DNA of 64,000 nucleotides from contig JAODUP010001183.1 of NCBI GenBank assembly GCA_025642065.1, positions 1 through 64,000 of the forward strand. Reading direction: 5' to 3'. Numbering within the stretch: position 1 is the stretch's first letter; each line of letters begins with the position of its first letter. Source of the DNA: Paralvinella palmiformis (lineage: Eukaryota > Annelida > Polychaeta > Terebellida > Alvinellidae). Shown here one piece after another: positions 11,081 through 22,724 of this stretch. The notes under the pieces were generated by a model that saw only the letters and a program-made list of their open reading frames with translations, was not told where the DNA came from and ran no database searches. The translations under genes were made by a program, and so were the position numbers.

Positions 11081-11711
11081 AGCGTAGGTAAGTAACCATC
11101 TTTTATTTAGCGATCCGGGGCAAGTTTAAAATACCAAAACCCGACAGAGGGATGATTAGTCGACTGCCAGGTGGATGGATGTGTTTCCTTGCCTAGATAC
11201 TACAGCGCCTATGGTTTCTAATAACGGTTCTCCTAAATGTTATGGTTATAATGCTACTGTAGGACACAGACGTAATCAGAGCTGGTTGAAGGCGACCTCA
11301 ATAATTATTTTCTTGTAACTTTTCAAAGTAAACCAACACAGTCCGTCTTCCTCATCATGCCTTTGTCAATTTGATGGCTATTTTCACTTGATGGCAGCTC
11401 ATCTGACGTGATTTATTTGCAACGCAGTCCAAGCTCCTGGCTATCACGTGTGATGATACAAAACTGCTGTCGAATATCGGATTGGTTTATAATTGTTTAA
11501 ATATCACTGCTTCAGTGTATTACTTATTAATATTTTGTCGTATAAATATACTTCCATAATGTGCGGCCATCTAGCATGTATGCAGAAAAGGTAAATATTT
11601 TCAATTCTAACCGTGAGATGGACGTTATTCACTAAGAATTAAGCTGACGAAAAAATTACAGCTTCATATTATTATAACAAATATGTTATTTAGTTCACAT
11701 CGTACGGTCCC
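11081..11711. other. No recognisable feature
   Basis: No shared repeat or coding motif seen. Confidence 0.5.
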
Positions 11712-11829
11712 GGCGAGGGCATCTCTGAAGGGTGTTTCATCTTCGACTTCTTCTCATTGTCTTTGGAGGTCGCTCAGCCCATTTAGCCTACCACGTGCAG
11801 ACAGGTGGGCGAAAAACTTCTATCACCAC

Positions 11830-11876
<47 letters not shown>
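11712..11876 (+). mobile_element. SINE family S, 3' part with expanded (CAT)n tail
   Basis: Starts at GGGCATCTCTGAAGGGTG and contains TTTGGAGGTCGCTCAGCC and CCCATTTAGCCTACC. It ends in about 52 bases of CAT repeat (11824-11875). Histidine or isoleucine runs in open frames here are translations of this tail. Confidence 0.85.
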
Positions 11877-11989
11877 GGCACCTTCTCCTCGTCCTCATCA
11901 TCATTATCAGATCGTGCGCCTATATATTAAAGTTAGCAACAATTATCATAATTTCGATTTCCATCGTCCAGCAGGTAAGCAAACAAACG

Positions 11990-12150
11990 ACCAAACGCAT
12001 ACGGGTGATGCGGGACGATATAGGACAGGAGAAGACAAAACAGGACAGGACAAGACGGTACTAAACACACCAGATGCGATCAGATTAGAACAGATCAGTC
12101 TAGAACAGATCGGATCGGAACGGAACATGACGTAATGGAATAGAGCAGAA
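11990..12150. repeat. Degenerate (GGACA/GAACA)n pentanucleotide repeat
   Basis: Repeated words GGACAGGA, GGACAAGAC, AGAACAGATC and GGAACGGAAC at roughly 5-base spacing suggest a decayed pentanucleotide array. Confidence 0.55.
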
Positions 12151-12471
12151 CGGGAATAAACAAGACGGACGTTCGCTGGCCGAAATGGATGATTTCCTAT
12201 CACCGATCTCAGATGGTGGCCTTTCCACGCGAGTCGTAGTGACGTCGGTGGTAGCCTTAGTTGGCTGGCCGACTTCCTTTCGACTCGTCATGACTGAGTT
12301 CTTTGAGCCGTATTTCAATACGTGACGTAGATGAAGGATGAGGCGAACAGGTTGGCACGGAAAGGCTGCGTGCCGTTGTCTCTTTAGGCAGGTGAAGAAA
12401 CATCGGGATACCGAGACGAGCCGGGAAAATACCGACAAAACGTTAATCGTACGTGATGAATGATAGACACC
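12100..12471 (-). CDS. Candidate exon with strong 3' splice site
   Basis: On minus, a pyrimidine-rich stretch ending TTTTTATTTACAG gives a near-ideal acceptor whose exon would start at 12471. The frame reads GVYHSSRTINVLSVF first and stays open to a stop at about 12100. It includes a basic, Cys-containing segment (SRCFFTCLKRQRH) and a Ser/Thr-rich part with RKSSIS, a possible kinase site. A second frame over 12235-12430 is also open (PKETTARSLSVPTCS start), so the true frame is ambiguous. GC content is higher than around it. No homologue is recognised; the exon may belong to a gene with long introns or be chance. Confidence 0.2.
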   Translation of the reverse strand, partial: GVYHSSRTINVLSVFSRLVSVSRCFFTCLKRQRHAAFPCQPVRLILHLRHVLKYGSKNSVMTSRKEVGQPTKATTDVTTTRVERPPSEIGDRKSSISASERPSCLFPFCSIPLRHVPFRSDLF

Positions 12472-12603
12472 CTGTAAATAAAAAAGACGCGTAAACAAGC
12501 AAGGGCTGTCGACGCACTTGGGATGCACACTTGGTCAGTTAAAGGGGTAGACCTTCCTATGGGTACTCGATAGCCTGTAATGCGAACTTTCTTCTTAAAC
12601 AAG

Positions 12604-13018
12604 GTTATGCATAAGCGTGCTGTCCAGATCTAATCTTCAATTAAACAATAACTGCGCATTCAGACGAAAGGTCACCCCAGCAAGATGAGAATTAACAATA
12701 ATGACAAAACGTAATTTCAACAGGTCTTTGCATATTAGTACAATCGTTCCTACTTGGATGAAATAATTCTTTCTGAATCATGGATAGCAAAAAGGGAGAT
12801 TTTAGCGCAAATTTCATTTAATGGGAATGTAACTGTTATAAATCATGGATCCTTAAAGTAGAGCTCTCAGTTCTATTGTTTATTGTAACGTTATTGTCAT
12901 GATTATTGTTCTTGGTGGTCGGGTGTTGACGGCTGGTGTACCATACATGGTCATGTTTCAATAACAGGGTAGGGTGCGAGATTTGTTCATCCACGCATCT
13001 CGCGAGGTTTTTTCTTCA
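12604..13018. other. No recognisable feature
   Basis: AT-rich, no motif seen. Confidence 0.5.
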
Positions 13019-13044
13019 GAAAAAAATCCATCCATTGCAAATTA

Positions 13045-13125
13045 CACGCACGCACACACAGACACGCACGCACGCACGCACACAATCACGCACGCATCCA
13101 TGCATGCATGCACAAACGAACACAC
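13045..13125. repeat. CA/GCAC-rich imperfect microsatellite
   Basis: Runs of ACGC, CACA and GCAT units. Confidence 0.8.
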
Positions 13126-13660
13126 ACCTTTAAAGTCTCATTTGCTATTTTTTAAATTCAGTCTACTATTTGACCTCCAGGGTGAGTAAATTTCTTGTGT
13201 GGTGAAGCATAGACATTTAGCTGGACGAAAACCAAAAACTTGGTAAATAATAGGGTTTTTTTAACCGATGGGAGACCTTTTCCTGGCAAACACCGGCTAA
13301 TAAACAGCTAACACAGAACAATGTCCATGAATGGCATTCGCGGACACCAGTTGGATTTCTTTCCGGATTTAACATAGTGGGAAGACATGTTTTGGGGAAG
13401 AGTCAACACTACGACTGTTAGTCAGTGTACACAGCGTTGATTATCTGACTGACATTGTAACGGAATTGCGGCTAGTTTAACCGGCGTCGATCACCTTTGA
13501 GGGAAGGAAACCAAGATCCTCGAGGACCCTCAAGGTCCCTCAAATCGATTAACGCTCCGGCTCACAATTCCGTCTTTAAGTATCGTTCTATTTTCGCTGA
13601 TAATATTTCCCTATAATATAATCTCTTTCTTTCAGGCTGAGCCACACTCACCCATCCATT
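13126..13660. other. No recognisable feature
   Basis: 13500-13545 holds a short internal repeat around CCTCAAGGTCCCTCAA. Nothing else stands out. Confidence 0.45.
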
Positions 13661-13818
13661 TATTCAGTTACTCACTCACTCAGTCACTTCCTCCCTCCCA
13701 CACTACTTTGTTCTCTTCATGTCTGCCTTCTTCCATACCAAAATCCATCCCTGCTTCCCCGCTTACATCTCTGCCTCCCTACCTTCTGCTCTCCGCCCCT
13801 CTCTATCTCCCTTCCTGC

Positions 13819-13985
13819 ACTCACTCACTCACTCACTCACTCACTCACTCACTCACTCACTCACTCACTCACTCACTCACTCACTCACCACCACCACCAC
13901 CACCACCACCACCCCACCACTCACCACCACCACCACCACTCACTCACTCACTCATTCACAAACGCACGCACGCACGCACGTACAC
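13819..13985. repeat. (CTCA)n-(CCA)n-(CTCA)n-(GCAC)n compound array
   Basis: CTCA units to 13887, CCA units to about 13938, CTCA again to 13953, then ACGC units. The same CTCA unit forms the array at 10588-10918. Confidence 0.96.
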
Positions 13986-13999
13986 GCTCACTTATTCCT

Positions 14000-14704
14000 A
14001 TAGTGTATTTTACATTATCTATGAGAACTGTGTACGAATAAGTTATTATGACTTGTTAAAACATATTTCGATAAACGAAGGCTGCCTTTAAATATGCCTG
14101 TAGTGCACCATTATTAGAACTGTTATTGCTGAACTGACGAGTTAATGAGTGTTTTACAGTTATAATAGGCGCTAGTCTCACTCGAAGTGACAGATGTCTC
14201 GAGATGCTACCCACCATGATACCACCATGATTCGTTCCTACAACCTCGATGAAGCAGCGTCTTCCGATACCGGAGGATGCACCATAAGTGATCCGAACCC
14301 GGGTTAGTGTGGACACAATAAATCCGATCCACGAGGACGGCTTTACGGAATGGAGACTGACACAGAAGCGAACTCAACACCAAGACGTGGCTAGACTCTC
14401 AGACATCAGCCGAAAATAGCCTAATCGGGTAATGGATGCGAAATTGAATTGAAGACGCGACGTAATATCTCATAAAAGGATATTTACATATAACACGAGA
14501 TGGTAATATGGCTAATTGGCGAGATTCATTAATATTCTTACCGGTGTCTGTTTGGGGGTCCAGTTGACGGTTTTCGGTGAATTGTGGACTCGTTTTTAGT
14601 CATCTGCTAAGTAAAATTACTGGCTTATGATGGGTTTCTCTCAATTTAGTTTACGGGGTGGGGTGTTCATTTCTCTGGTAGGAGTGAACTCTCTCTCAAT
14701 GCGC
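14000..14704. other. No recognisable feature
   Basis: Mostly unique sequence. An open frame on minus at 14056-14316 is discussed among rejected items. Confidence 0.45.
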
Positions 14705-14707
14705 CCC

Positions 14708-14782
14708 CTCTCTCTCTCTATATATATATATATTATAACTTTTGGACACACACACACACACACACGCACACACACACACACG

Positions 14783-14814
<32 letters not shown>

Positions 14815-14833
14815 CATACACAAACACACACAC

Positions 14834-14869
<36 letters not shown>

Positions 14870-14950
14870 TTATATATATATATACAAGCATACAACGTGG
14901 GTGCGCGCGCACACACACACACACATGCATGCAAAGTGCGCACATACACA
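14708..14950. repeat. Compound CT/TA/CA microsatellite tract
   Basis: CT, TA, CA (14741-14799), TA, CA, TA (14836-14885) and CA/CG blocks in succession. Confidence 0.96.
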
Positions 14951-15725
14951 TACATGTATAGGGATACATTTAATATATTTACCTTGCATGACCATTTGCG
15001 ATTTGGTCATTCAGGGAATTGGTTAATGGAAAAGTATTTTTGTACAGCTGGAAGGATCAATTAAGTGACTCGCGCTTTGCCATTAGGGCTTTCTTGGATG
15101 GGAATAATATATTTCAGTATTCGGGACAGACAATGTTTCCACTATAAACACCAGGTTACCATTGTTCACGCTCTATTTGAAACTTAATCATTACACGAAC
15201 ATAACCGTAGGCATAGACCACAGCTCACAGGGGCACCTTGTTGGCTGGCACACAAACAAGCCTCGTCTAGGTACACACTAAATACATAACGTCTCCGTGT
15301 GCTACAGTTGGTTCGTGTATTTCGAGTAGGCCCGTCAACGGGAGGAAAGTGACCTATGTCTGAAACCAGGTGAGACAATTTACAAGGGTCAACCTGAAAA
15401 TAGAAGTACGAGTTGATATACTCCGAATAAAATACCTGTAGATCCTATATCTGAATATCCCGTATTAATTATCGGCGATGAGATCCTAGTATCGGATGAG
15501 TAGTCTTCCTGTATTAGCAAGACAGATGTGTCACCACAAGTGTCAAGAGTCCGTATTCTATATGTAACACGAGAGACGTAATGGCATATTTGTTTCCAAG
15601 TTTTCTTTGTTTATCTCATCGGGCTGTCATAGATAGAGGAAACTATATCATCCTCGGATCAAATTATATTTATTACTGGCCATTCTTTTGCTGGGTTTCA
15701 TAGATATCGGCACTTTTAAATATCT
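14951..15725. other. No recognisable feature
   Basis: No shared repeat or coding motif seen. Confidence 0.5.
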
Positions 15726-15807
15726 TTGTGGGCATGCATGCACGCAAGCATGGCTACACAGACATATGGACACGCACGTCACGCACACACTCACATACAA
15801 GTATCAA

Positions 15808-15854
<47 letters not shown>

Positions 15855-15930
15855 GTGTGTGTGTGTGTGTATGTATGTATGTACGTATGTATGCACGTAT
15901 GGGTGTGTGCGCGCGCCCTGTGTGTTTGTT
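15726..15930. repeat. CA-like, (TA)n and (GT)n/(GTAT)n compound tract
   Basis: Imperfect CA-like sequence, TA array at 15810-15851, then GT and GTAT units. Confidence 0.95.
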
Positions 15931-16554
15931 TGTGTCAATGTAAATGTCCGTGTGAAGATATTGGATATGTTTTTACCTACTTACACTAACTTGGAAGTCC
16001 ATTAATAGAAGATTACAATTCCTATAATTCAGCTCTTGTTCCTAATTCTGGAGTGTTTTATCCGACTTCCTTCACATTGTGTTGTATATATAAATAAAGT
16101 ATCAGATCCCTTGTCTTGGCCATTAACGGTGTTGTCCACGAGGCACATCGAGCTCACTAGGGATATAAAAAGTCAACCATTTCGAGAAAAAGAAGAAGAT
16201 AATCGTCTAACATTAAAATTCAGTAAACACAGAATCGTCACAGTATGATTGGCACATATTTAGAAGAGTTGTAACATGTGTCGCCCCGAAATAACTTTAT
16301 TTCATATATTAGCTGGTACTGATTTGATTGTCACCCTTTGTGTTCGATTTAGGGAAATTATCATCTGAACACCACATATAGCCAATTACATAAAATATAT
16401 GGGTTATATGCATGCTATCGTGTAATGCATCTGGTTAACAAGACAATATCTCCCTCTTATAATTATATATATACCTGAGCCATCAATGCTAGTATCACAT
16501 TGAATGCCGATTTGTTTTAAACAAAGAAGTGGAAGCTTAGCCGCTATTTTATCA

Positions 16555-16735
16555 CTGGTGCACAATGAATTTAAGACATAATAAGAAATAGGTGGGCTTC
16601 GATAAAAGTGTGACCATTTTTATGACATAAAAGAAATGGGCGTTTTTGGGTAAAGATTATGTCCAGTTTTATGACATAACAAGAAAGAGGTGTTCTTCAA
16701 TAAAGACTGTGGCCAGTTTTAAATGGCGGGAAGTA
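16555..16735 (+). repeat. Tandem repeat, about 50-bp unit, about 3 copies
   Basis: Units carry the words TTATGACATAA, AAGAAA, GGTG, TTC and TAAAG...GTCCAGTTTT in the same order (period about 50 bases, diverged). The same unit forms the array at 20815-21045 on the far side of the interrupted LINE. Confidence 0.75.
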
Positions 16736-17133
16736 TGACTTGCTGTCCATGTAATGGCACGAGCATATGTCTCGGAAAGTTCATCTATTGGATAAGTTAC
16801 ATCAGTGAAACTGGTGAACATTGCATATTTATTATGTAATGTAGATTTAATATATATTAGTATAAATTGAATATATTTAATTATTCTGTATTTTGTTGCA
16901 TTTTCTTTTTAAACAATCATTTGATGCCCTATAGTATCGCTCACTCCAGTGTTTACGTTAAGAATCCGGTTTTTGGCTATGTGTGTTAATGGTTGAGAGT
17001 TGATGACGTTGTTCTTGTATAACCACCTGAATTTGTTTTCCACTTATTTCTTTCTCATATTTAGATAATGAATTATGCTGAAGATCAGTTGCTTGCCTTA
17101 CAACCCCATGGTTGAAATACCATCTATTTAGCG

Positions 17134-19391
17134 ATGCGTCCAGTTAGTGGAGAGCATCCAAAGCAGATAAGGTCTAAAACAAGTAATTTTATCACTGTGC
17201 CAATAACACCATATAATGGCACAGTTGTACAAAATGTAAGTATTGGTCTTATTAATTGTCAGTCGATCTGTAATAAATCTAATGAAATATCCGATGTTAT
17301 TAAGGATATGGATCTTGATGCTCTTGTCATTATAGAAACTTGGCTGACTGGTAATGTTTCAGACCAGAAAACTGTTGGTGATGTGACTCCAGCTGGATAT
17401 TCATTCCATCACGCAGCTCGGATTCACAAGAAAGGTGGGCGAGTCGACATTCTTCTCCGTGATTCTTACAAGTATGTGACTCATTTTCTCTTTCAAGCAA
17501 AGTCTTTTGAAAATTATTAACTAACTTTAATATCTGGGGGGGATAAGTGTTCATGTAACTATTATCTACCGATTACACCAAACGAAGAAAAATTGTTGAA
17601 TTTTGTTGAATTCCTTGCTATAAACAGTAGCCATCTGTTGATCTTAGGTGATTTCAATATATATTGGGATTGTCAGAGAAATGGAGATATCAAACAACAT
17701 TCTTTGAATTGGCACCCCCAAACACCATGTGACACACACATAAATGGTCACATCTTAGAGCTTCTTATCTCATGTGATGCTGAGAAATTGATCGAGGCTG
17801 TGTCTGTATCGTCCATGCTATCTGATCATTTTCTTATTTACATTAATGTATCATTTCAAAAACGGCCTGTTTCAGCTAAAGTTATTTCATACAGGAAATA
17901 TAAGTCGATTCACAAGGATCCCTTTCTGGCTAATCTGCGGGTCACATCTCTGGTATTGGATCCACTAGATGATTAATATCATCTGGTGGATCTCTAAAAT
18001 AGTACATTGAAGGACCTTGTAGGTGAGCATTTACCTTTACGGACAAAGGTAATGCCAAAAGGACAACTGCTTCCATGGTACAACAAGGATATACAAGCAA
18101 CAAAGAGACACAGAATGTGTTGTGGCCGGATGTGGATCAGAACCGGCTTGTGTGTTCATTATGAAATGTCCAAGACCAGTAAAAGTCAAGTTAAGAATCC
18201 CATTATTCTGCCAAATCAAAAATACTGTAATACAAAATCAAAGAATGCAAGGAAAATCAAAGGACTGTTTTAGTGCATAAAAGTCAAACCGTCCTTTCCA
18301 AATTTTATCAACCCTCAGATAAAGATATGGCCCAGGTAAGGCAGTTGCTGTAAGGGTCATCTTATGCTTTCTGTACAGTTAACCATATGCCTATTGGTTT
18401 GTGAAAGAGTGTGGTGTTTTCTCAAGATCCGTCAAAACTGACCTCGTACAACCGTTAATAATAAAAAGGACTGTAATATTCTAAACAATTACAGATCTGT
18501 TTCAAATCTGACATTTTATCTAAAGTTATAGAAAAGGCAATTGCTTTCCCCCTAAACAAATATTTAATCATGACCTTAATTAATCACTACAGTCTGCTAT
18601 AAAAGTAGTCACAACACTGAAACAACCTTGGTTCGGGTGAAAAATGATATTATGATGTCAATTGGTTAAAATAAGCCAATATTAAGTATTTGTCTGGACC
18701 TGTCTGCTGCATTTGATACAATTGACCATAATGTACTTTTCTCTAGGTTAAAAGACATATTCGGTAGGTCAGGTAACGTACTTGAATGGTTTTATCATAT
18801 CTGAAACAACGCTTCCAGAAAGTGTCTGTTCAAAATTTGTTATATATTATACCAAAGGGTTCAGTTCTTGGTTCTCTGGTTTTCACGATGTTTACCCATC
18901 CTCTTGAGATCATTGTATTGCTAACATCTTTGGCTCTTGAAGACTCAACATCGTCTAAGATTAAATGATAATAAAACAAATATTATATATTGTGTTAAAT
19001 CCATAAAAATACCAGCATTACAGATGGGGGCATCTTCGATTACCTATAACAAATCATTTTAAATAAATGTATTAAGATGTAAGAACATGTCACATCAGTG
19101 TGCCCAGCTGGCCACTACCATTTTAAGAACATCTAGTGTTTAAAAACATTCTTGACACAAGAAGCACTTGTAATTGTAGTCCATGCCTTTCTTATATCTC
19201 GTAAAGACTATTGTAACTCCCTGTTATATGGCATATCTAATTATAACATTAATCAGAAAATTTAGAATAGTGCAGCTCTCATAGTGACAAATACTAGAAA
19301 ATATGATTATGTCACCCCAATTCTTTAAAATAAAATATATTGGCTACCTGTTAGACAGCGTATCCAGTTCAAAAGTTTACTAACAACCACT
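17134..19391 (+). pseudogene. CR1/L2-type LINE relic, endonuclease and reverse transcriptase (5' portion)
   Basis: Decayed non-LTR retrotransposon. AP-endonuclease part: IGLINCQSICNK and LVIIETWLTG (17220-17350), then HLLILGDFNIYWD (17630) and SVSSMLSDHFLIY (17800-17845). Linker WYNKDIQATKRHR at 18080. Reverse transcriptase: NNYRSVSNLTF (18485), ICLDLSAAFDTIDHNVLFSRL (motif A, about 18690-18750, given here as ICLDLSAAFDTID) and SVLGSLVFTMFTHPL (motif B, 18865-18905). The segment that should hold the YADD catalytic motif is missing between about 18920 and 18960. C-terminal blocks resembling NSLLYGIS (19220) and YWLPVRQRIQFK (19338) follow. Frameshifts and stops are frequent, so it is dead. The frame breaks at about 19391 at a nested insertion and resumes at about 20645. 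It is the same family as the element at 63195-64000. Confidence 0.85.
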
Positions 19392-19980
19392 GTGACGGAT
19401 TTAGCTCCATTATAAATGACTCTTTAATCCGACACTTTATTTCGCCAACAGAATGTGATATTTCAATGTAAAATTACCTTGATAATCCGACAACACCAAA
19501 ATGTTCAGTCACGGAAGACACACCAACATGTCGGTAATGGTTCATTAACGCGCCCACCTGCGATAATTGCAATACCATAACCAATTACAATCATCCTCGA
19601 CCATACACACCGATAAATGATGCTTCCTTTGCCTGTGGCAATCTAATAGCCAATCATAATCATTCATGGCTAATTAAAAACACAAATGTGTGATATTTCC
19701 AATGAGCAGATCATGAGTTAACCTGATGGACAAAGTGACACAACTATTTCTTTATAATGTCTGTAATTAATAATCATCAAAATCAGCAATAGCTTCAAAG
19801 CCATTCCGTATCTTGCGCACGGTTATTGAATATTAGTTTAAATACGGAGGTAGATCTTTATGATTTAAAATGTGTGACACAGACTACCGGTATGTCACGG
19901 ACTCGATATTCCGACATTCTCGTTTATATATTCTGCTGTATTATATATAAGTCGTTTAAACGAGATGTCGGAATATCGAG

Positions 19981-19981
<1 letters not shown>
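19391..19981 (+). mobile_element. Repeat R4 copy 1, pogo/Tigger-like remnant nested in LINE
   Basis: Matches 23801-24170 (same orientation) from TGTGACGGATTTAGC to GTCGGAATATCGAG-type ends; 19650-19820 is absent from the other copy. Repeated words TTAATCCGAC and ATAATCCGAC resemble terminal repeats of pogo/Tigger-type DNA transposons, in which TTATCCGAC-like motifs are common. No transposase is visible, so it would be non-autonomous. The left edge coincides with the break in the LINE reading frame. Confidence 0.5.
19901..19981. repeat. Imperfect palindrome, 25-26-bp arms
   Basis: Left arm 19901-19926 (ACTCGATATTCCGAC then ATTCTCGTTTA) pairs with right arm 19957-19981 with one base deleted. 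The loop is about 30 bases. The arm resembles the CGTTAATCCGGACA motif at 23748, so it may be a tiny element made of two inverted termini. Confidence 0.85.

Positions 19982-20049
<68 letters not shown>
19982..20049. repeat. (TA)n microsatellite
   Basis: About 68 bases of TA starting directly at the end of the palindrome, followed by GA units. Confidence 0.97.
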
Positions 20050-20052
<3 letters not shown>

Positions 20053-20115
20053 AGAGAGAGAGAAGAGATATATAGTAAATTATAAACAGAATGTGAATAT
20101 AGTGTGCTCTCTTCT

Positions 20116-20187
20116 TAATATATATATATATATATATATATTTATAAATAATAAGAGAGAAAAGAGTGTGTGTGTGTGTGTGTGTGT
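20116..20187. repeat. (TA)n and (TG)n arrays
   Basis: TA at 20116-20142 and TG at 20167-20187. The TG end abuts repeat R2 in minus orientation. Confidence 0.93.
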
Positions 20188-20470
20188 TAGGGTACATATA
20201 AAGAGGCAACAGGCACAGAGCATCAACATATCTAAACATCCTTCGAGACCTACCTCCATAAATCTAAATACAACTATACATACATTAATCTAAAAATAAA
20301 ATGTTCCATACTCCACATATTGATAGATGTGTGCGTATACCTAAGCATGTGTCTGGTCTACTCATCAGCCTGTGAGAACCAGCTAATTCGCTTTTCGTAC
20401 GCGACAAATATGTCACGCCCACAGGAAAGCGGCTATGATTTACTCGAACCTAACAGCTAATCCTCATACA
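20188..20470 (-). repeat. Dispersed repeat R2, copy a (minus)
   Basis: Reverse complement of 29260-29540 with high identity. Shared blocks include GGCAACAGGCACAGAGCATC and CGACAAATATGTCACGCC. The end facing the TG array is the shared 3' tail. It sits inside the block that splits the LINE. Confidence 0.85.
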
Positions 20471-20640
20471 TTTCTGTTCATCCATAAGGGAACGTTCATT
20501 CACGCCTAATTTAGCGTCCCTAAGTATATGCAGTTAGGTGTGGTGGGATCTAAATTAAAGCGCCTATCCACTTGATCTATTTGACCCATGGTGGAGAACA
20601 GTGGATTTCAGGCAGATCTCCGATACTGTAAATCACACGT
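20471..20640. other. Remainder of the nested insertion
   Basis: Sequence between the R2 copy and the resumption of the LINE reading frame. No family recognised. Confidence 0.4.
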
Positions 20641-20644
20641 CGGT

Positions 20645-20800
20645 ATTATAATAGCTATACTATTAAATCTATCAATGGCATGATACCTGAATACCTGTGT
20701 TAACTGGTATCCATTAGAAAGGTTGCCGGCAGATATTAGAAATTCGTCATCTATTGAACATTTTAAATAAGTTCTAAAACACACCTGTTCAATGGTAACA
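20645..20800 (+). pseudogene. CR1/L2-type LINE relic, 3' continuation
   Basis: The frame reads KSINGMIPEYL and later RKVAGRY-type residues. This matches the C-terminal block KSINDMAPEYM and RKSSRKIR of the minus-strand element at 63467-63955. Hence 17134-19391 and this piece were one element before the 1.25-kb insertion. It ends near a short TA run at 20802. Confidence 0.75.
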
Positions 20801-20814
20801 TATATATATATAGT

Positions 20815-21045
20815 GATTATCGTTTACATAAAGGTGTGACCACGTTTCTAACATAATGAAAAATAGGTGTTTATTTATAAAGATGTGTCATGTTTTGTGA
20901 TATAGTAAGAAATATGTGATCTTCGATAAAGGTGGGCCTAGTTATATGGCACATTAAAAATAGGTGATCTTCGATAAAGGTGTGTCCAGTTTTAGGAGAT
21001 AATAATAATTCGGTTATCTTCAATCGAGGTGTGTCCTGTTTTTAT
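20815..21045 (+). repeat. Tandem repeat, about 50-bp unit, about 4-5 copies
   Basis: Units with GATCTTCGATAAAGGTG and TGTCCAGTTTT recur about every 50 bases. It is the same unit as 16555-16735. Confidence 0.8.
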
Positions 21046-21630
21046 TTCAACAACTAGTGAATTTTTCCCGTTTAGAGAGTTGCATAGGTGAAAATGAACC
21101 GAATCGAAATACTTGTCACGTCCAGAGTGTCTAGCATCCAATCAAAGGAAGGCTGCATGCTTCACATCAACTGGTCGATGTCTGGATCAGCTGTAAAAGG
21201 ATTCTCTTTCAAGAGAACAAGGCCACTCTCCTGAACACAGTCAGCGACCACCGAACTAACCAGAATGGCGATCTCTGGCTGATTTAGTTCTTTTTGCTTG
21301 ACATGGCCCCATTGTTCTTCTCCGGGTGGTAATCCTGGGCTGAGAATTTTGTTAAATAGAAATTAGGTTTTACAAATTGCTCACTAACATCACTTTGCAA
21401 ATCTATATTATGTTATCGCCATGTGATATGTGATAGCTTCCTGCAAGACATATCAGATGACGCACACATTGCAGATATGGTTATGTTTTTCTGATGAATA
21501 CTTAAAGGCTCCAAATAAAGAAAGTGTCATGTCGTGATATAATTATTAGATAAAAATGTTATTCTTTAAACTAAGAACTGCTAAGATAATTAGAAAGAAA
21601 CGATTTGATTAGCTTGACTTAAATATTCAA
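21046..21630. other. No recognisable feature
   Basis: No coding motif or shared repeat identified. Confidence 0.5.
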
Positions 21631-21639
21631 CTAACGCAA

Positions 21640-21665
21640 GCGGGCACGCACGCACGCACCACTAC

Positions 21666-21717
<52 letters not shown>

Positions 21718-21786
21718 CCATTCATTATAATATATAAAATATATGTATTATATATACCTAGGTATATATATATATATATATATATA
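21640..21786. repeat. GCAC units, (TA)n arrays
   Basis: Short ACGC run, TA at 21667-21716, AT-rich spacer, TA at 21763-21786. Confidence 0.95.
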
Positions 21787-22724
21787 TTAAAGAGTTATTT
21801 AATCAGTATGATTGCACACTGATAGGTATACTTTTTATCTGACACGAAGTCTTACAACGGATAAGGTTAACTGTCAGTCATTTTTGTCGTCAGGTCACAA
21901 TGTCAATGAATTTTTAGAATACGACTTATCCCGGATATAGGACAAGGATTACAGTCAGGTGCTTCGGCCTCAGATGTACCACTTCAGGATGTTATCCGAC
22001 TAGGATCTAGACCGGTTTGTACCTTAAACACGTCCATTAGCAGGTCACTTAATCCGGAATTCCCTCTGGACGTACTGGATTTAGTCTCAGACGCGATTTA
22101 TCGTCGAACGAGGTAAGAACTTTTAACAAGCTCGTTGTAAGATTAGAGATGGGTATCATAACGAACGACATTTTCGAGAAGAAATACGTTATATATGCAT
22201 TAGGTTCACTCGAGTAATACTACTGCAGATTTGTTACTCGTCCCGAGCAACGTATATGCATATAATTTATTAATAGGTGGATATAGCTAAATTGAAGGGG
22301 ACTCACTTCATTACCTGTTTCTATTCCAATCTACACGAGCTTTCAAAACTAACTGTCAAGTATTCGATACCAGCAACCGATATTTAGGCGATAATTGGTG
22401 AAAGTTAAATAATAAATAATGTAGATACGGATGGAATGCAATCCGATTCTTTCATGTTTCATCTTTTATTTCTACGCGGTACTTCATGATGACAATTTTG
22501 TACAAAACGTCGTTTAGAAGAAGATCTTTCTTCGCATTAAGCGTTAGTTGACTGATTAAATTTTGAATAATATACCAAAAATGGAAAATAATAATGTCTG
22601 TCAGTCTTGAGTTTACTCCAGGGGATCACTTTAACGGTTTGTTACGCACAGTTTGAGTTTTGCATTAACGATATCAATTAACCAGAAACAATTTCAACCT
22701 TCGAATTTCATTACAGCGAGGTCT
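21787..22724. other. No recognisable feature
   Basis: Unique sequence as far as I can see. Confidence 0.5.

Noticed and set aside
11683..12135. Frame with a His run, recalling a His-rich protein
   Set aside because: The His run is the expanded SINE tail and the remainder is SINE body.
14056..14316. Minus frame with GASSGIG, recalling the cofactor motif of short-chain dehydrogenases
   Set aside because: Only the seven-residue word matches. The residues around it and the rest of the fold are absent, and no splice context supports an exon.
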